Notes under the pieces: generated by a model | Databases searched by the model: none | What the model saw: only the letters and a program-made list of their open reading frames with translations | What the model was told of the DNA's origin: nothing | Shown: positions 47,668 to 48,663 of the stretch, in pieces | How positions within the stretch are numbered: the stretch's first letter is position 1 | Layout of the letters: every line of letters starts with the position of its first letter | DNA from: an uncultured bacterium | GTDB lineage: Bacteria; Bacillota; Clostridia; Lachnospirales; Lachnospiraceae | DNA: 48,663 nucleotides | Reading direction: 5' to 3' | Assembly: GCA_945828315.1 (NCBI GenBank) | Contig: CALZQA010000009.1 | Coordinates: forward strand, 1-48,663 | Position numbers and translations under genes: made by a program

Positions 47668-48663
47668 ATGATGAAAAAACGAGGGCTGGCATTATTTTTG
47701 ACATTGGCGCTTGCATGTGCAGGCAGTGTTTTTTCGGTATCTGCAGAGACAACAGCAGAGACACCTGCAGCGACAGAAACAAAAACTGATACGACAGCCG
47801 AAACGAACAGATTTGTGCTTGCACCGTCCGGCATCACAAAAAACAGCCAGGGCAGTCTGTTCATCGCGGACCGTACTTACAACGTGGTGCGTGTGCGTAC
47901 AAAAGAAGGTGATTACTCTATACTTGCAGGAACAGAAGGAAAGAGCGGTTACAAAGATGGCAGTGCAAGAAAGGCGCTTTTTAACGCGCCGTGGGATACG
48001 GTGTTGTACAAGAGCGGATGGCTGATCTCAGACAGCGAAAATAATGTCCTGCGCTGGTATAAGAGCGGGAAAGTGACGACGATCGCAGGCAACGGAACCG
48101 CAGGCTATAAAAATGCAACCAGTGAAAAAGCGCAGTTTAACCGCCCGACAGGAATGGCAGTGGGTAGTAACGGCGAGGTCTATATCGCGGATACCGGGAA
48201 TAACGTGATCCGGAAAATCGATAAAAACGGCAAAGTAACGACTTACGCAGGAAGCAAAAAAGGATGTGCGGACGGCACACTGAAAACGGCAAAATTTTAT
48301 GAACCTACCGGGCTTTTTTACTACAAAGGTGCGCTCTATGTGGCGGACTCCGGCAATCACAGGATCTGCAAGATTGAAAATGGTAAAGTGACTACCGTCG
48401 CAGGCAGCGCGAAGGGTATCGAGGGGGACAAAAACGGAAGTGCTTTGAAAGCGCTCCTGTCCAATCCGCAGGATATCATTTTATATAAGAATATCATGTA
48501 CATCTCCGATACTGGAAACGCCTGCGTCAAAAAGCTGTCCAATGGCAAGGTGACAACGCTCATTTCCGCATTTTCCATGGGAGACGGACGTGAGCCGGCG
48601 GAGCCCTGCGGAATAGCGGTACAGGGCGGCAAATTATTTGTAGGTGATATTTTCACGGAAGAA
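47668..48663 (+). CDS. Secreted NHL-repeat protein, 3' end missing
   Basis: At least 332 residues; the frame is open to the window end. A signal peptide (about 1-27, ending VSA) and a Thr/Ala/Glu-rich stretch (about 28-48) are followed by NHL beta-propeller repeats, seen in GSLFIADRTYNVVRVR, GEVYIADTGNNVIRKI, GALYVADSGNHRICKI and NIMYISDTGNACVKKL, each followed by VTTxAG. Such propellers bind proteins or glycans outside the cell. GAGGAGG lies just before the two ATG codons at 47668 and 47671. It follows the cyclase by 55 bp and may supply an external partner to the CHASE2 or FecR proteins. Confidence 0.88.
   Translation, partial: MMKKRGLALFLTLALACAGSVFSVSAETTAETPAATETKTDTTAETNRFVLAPSGITKNSQGSLFIADRTYNVVRVRTKEGDYSILAGTEGKSGYKDGSARKALFNAPWDTVLYKSGWLISDSENNVLRWYKSGKVTTIAGNGTAGYKNATSEKAQFNRPTGMAVGSNGEVYIADTGNNVIRKIDKNGKVTTYAGSKKGCADGTLKTAKFYEPTGLFYYKGALYVADSGNHRICKIENGKVTTVAGSAKGIEGDKNGSALKALLSNPQDIILYKNIMYISDTGNACVKKLSNGKVTTLISAFSMGDGREPAEPCGIAVQGGKLFVGDIFTEE

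Noticed and set aside
1-48663. tRNA and rRNA genes
   Set aside because: I scanned the intergenic regions for cloverleaf-like arms and rRNA blocks and saw none; a covariance-model search would be decisive.

Overview
The window reads as the chromosome of a spore-forming, anaerobic member of the Bacillota, most likely Clostridia and probably Lachnospiraceae. The evidence is a SipL-type spore-coat protein (LysM plus SPOCS domains), Veg, DUF4321, long-form Hpf, an HrcA/CIRCE heat-shock operator, candidate Spo0A boxes, strong Shine-Dalgarno sequences and a ferredoxin-dependent indolepyruvate oxidoreductase. The family-level placement is inference. No rRNA, tRNA, CRISPR array, insertion sequence or prophage was seen. 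The first 44 bases are not genomic: they match an Illumina Nextera adapter with index, so base 1 is a contig end that cuts a chemotaxis receptor gene. The last gene runs off base 48663.

Layout. 45-3638: receptor fragment, then divergent pdxR / pdxST for vitamin B6. 3635-5954: heat-shock block with a CIRCE-controlled tandem hsp20 pair and a DnaJ-like co-chaperone. 6018-8227: a c-di-GMP EAL protein with a degenerate GGDEF domain, preceded by tandem Spo0A-like boxes. 8317-11930: iorA-iorB-paaK-like aryl-acid operon. 11998-15855: a PurF homologue without its glutaminase residues, a TrmH-type RNA methylase and a Lon-like AAA+ ATPase without a protease domain. 15863-24660: membrane and metabolic genes (DUF4321, azlCD, LysR regulator, OPT peptide transporter, lone PqqD-like protein, PepD, HAD phosphatase, Na+/solute symporter). 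24811-27717: Xre regulator, SDR, hpf, and an Xre-TPR regulator with Spo0A-like boxes. 27823-36699: envelope and sporulation genes (ddl-murF, plsC, two lipoproteins, veg, sipL, an NlpC/P60 hydrolase) and a SEC-C methionine aminopeptidase. 36696-37406: DUF421 membrane protein.

37574-48663 is the most unusual part. It holds a metallo-beta-lactamase-fold protein, a GAF/HD-GYP phosphodiesterase, two paralogous secreted FecR-domain proteins with repetitive tails, a CHASE2 adenylate cyclase and a secreted NHL-repeat protein. Each fecR gene is followed by a near-identical cassette of about 290 bp. Each cassette has a promoter, a 28-29 residue hydrophobic holin-like peptide, and on the opposite strand a promoter and terminator that define an RNA of about 90 nt overlapping the peptide mRNA 3' end. 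This is the architecture of a type I toxin-antitoxin system. The fecR-plus-cassette unit appears to have been duplicated in tandem and lies between second-messenger enzymes. The likely theme is envelope or surface sensing linked to c-di-GMP and cAMP, but no function is shown by sequence alone.
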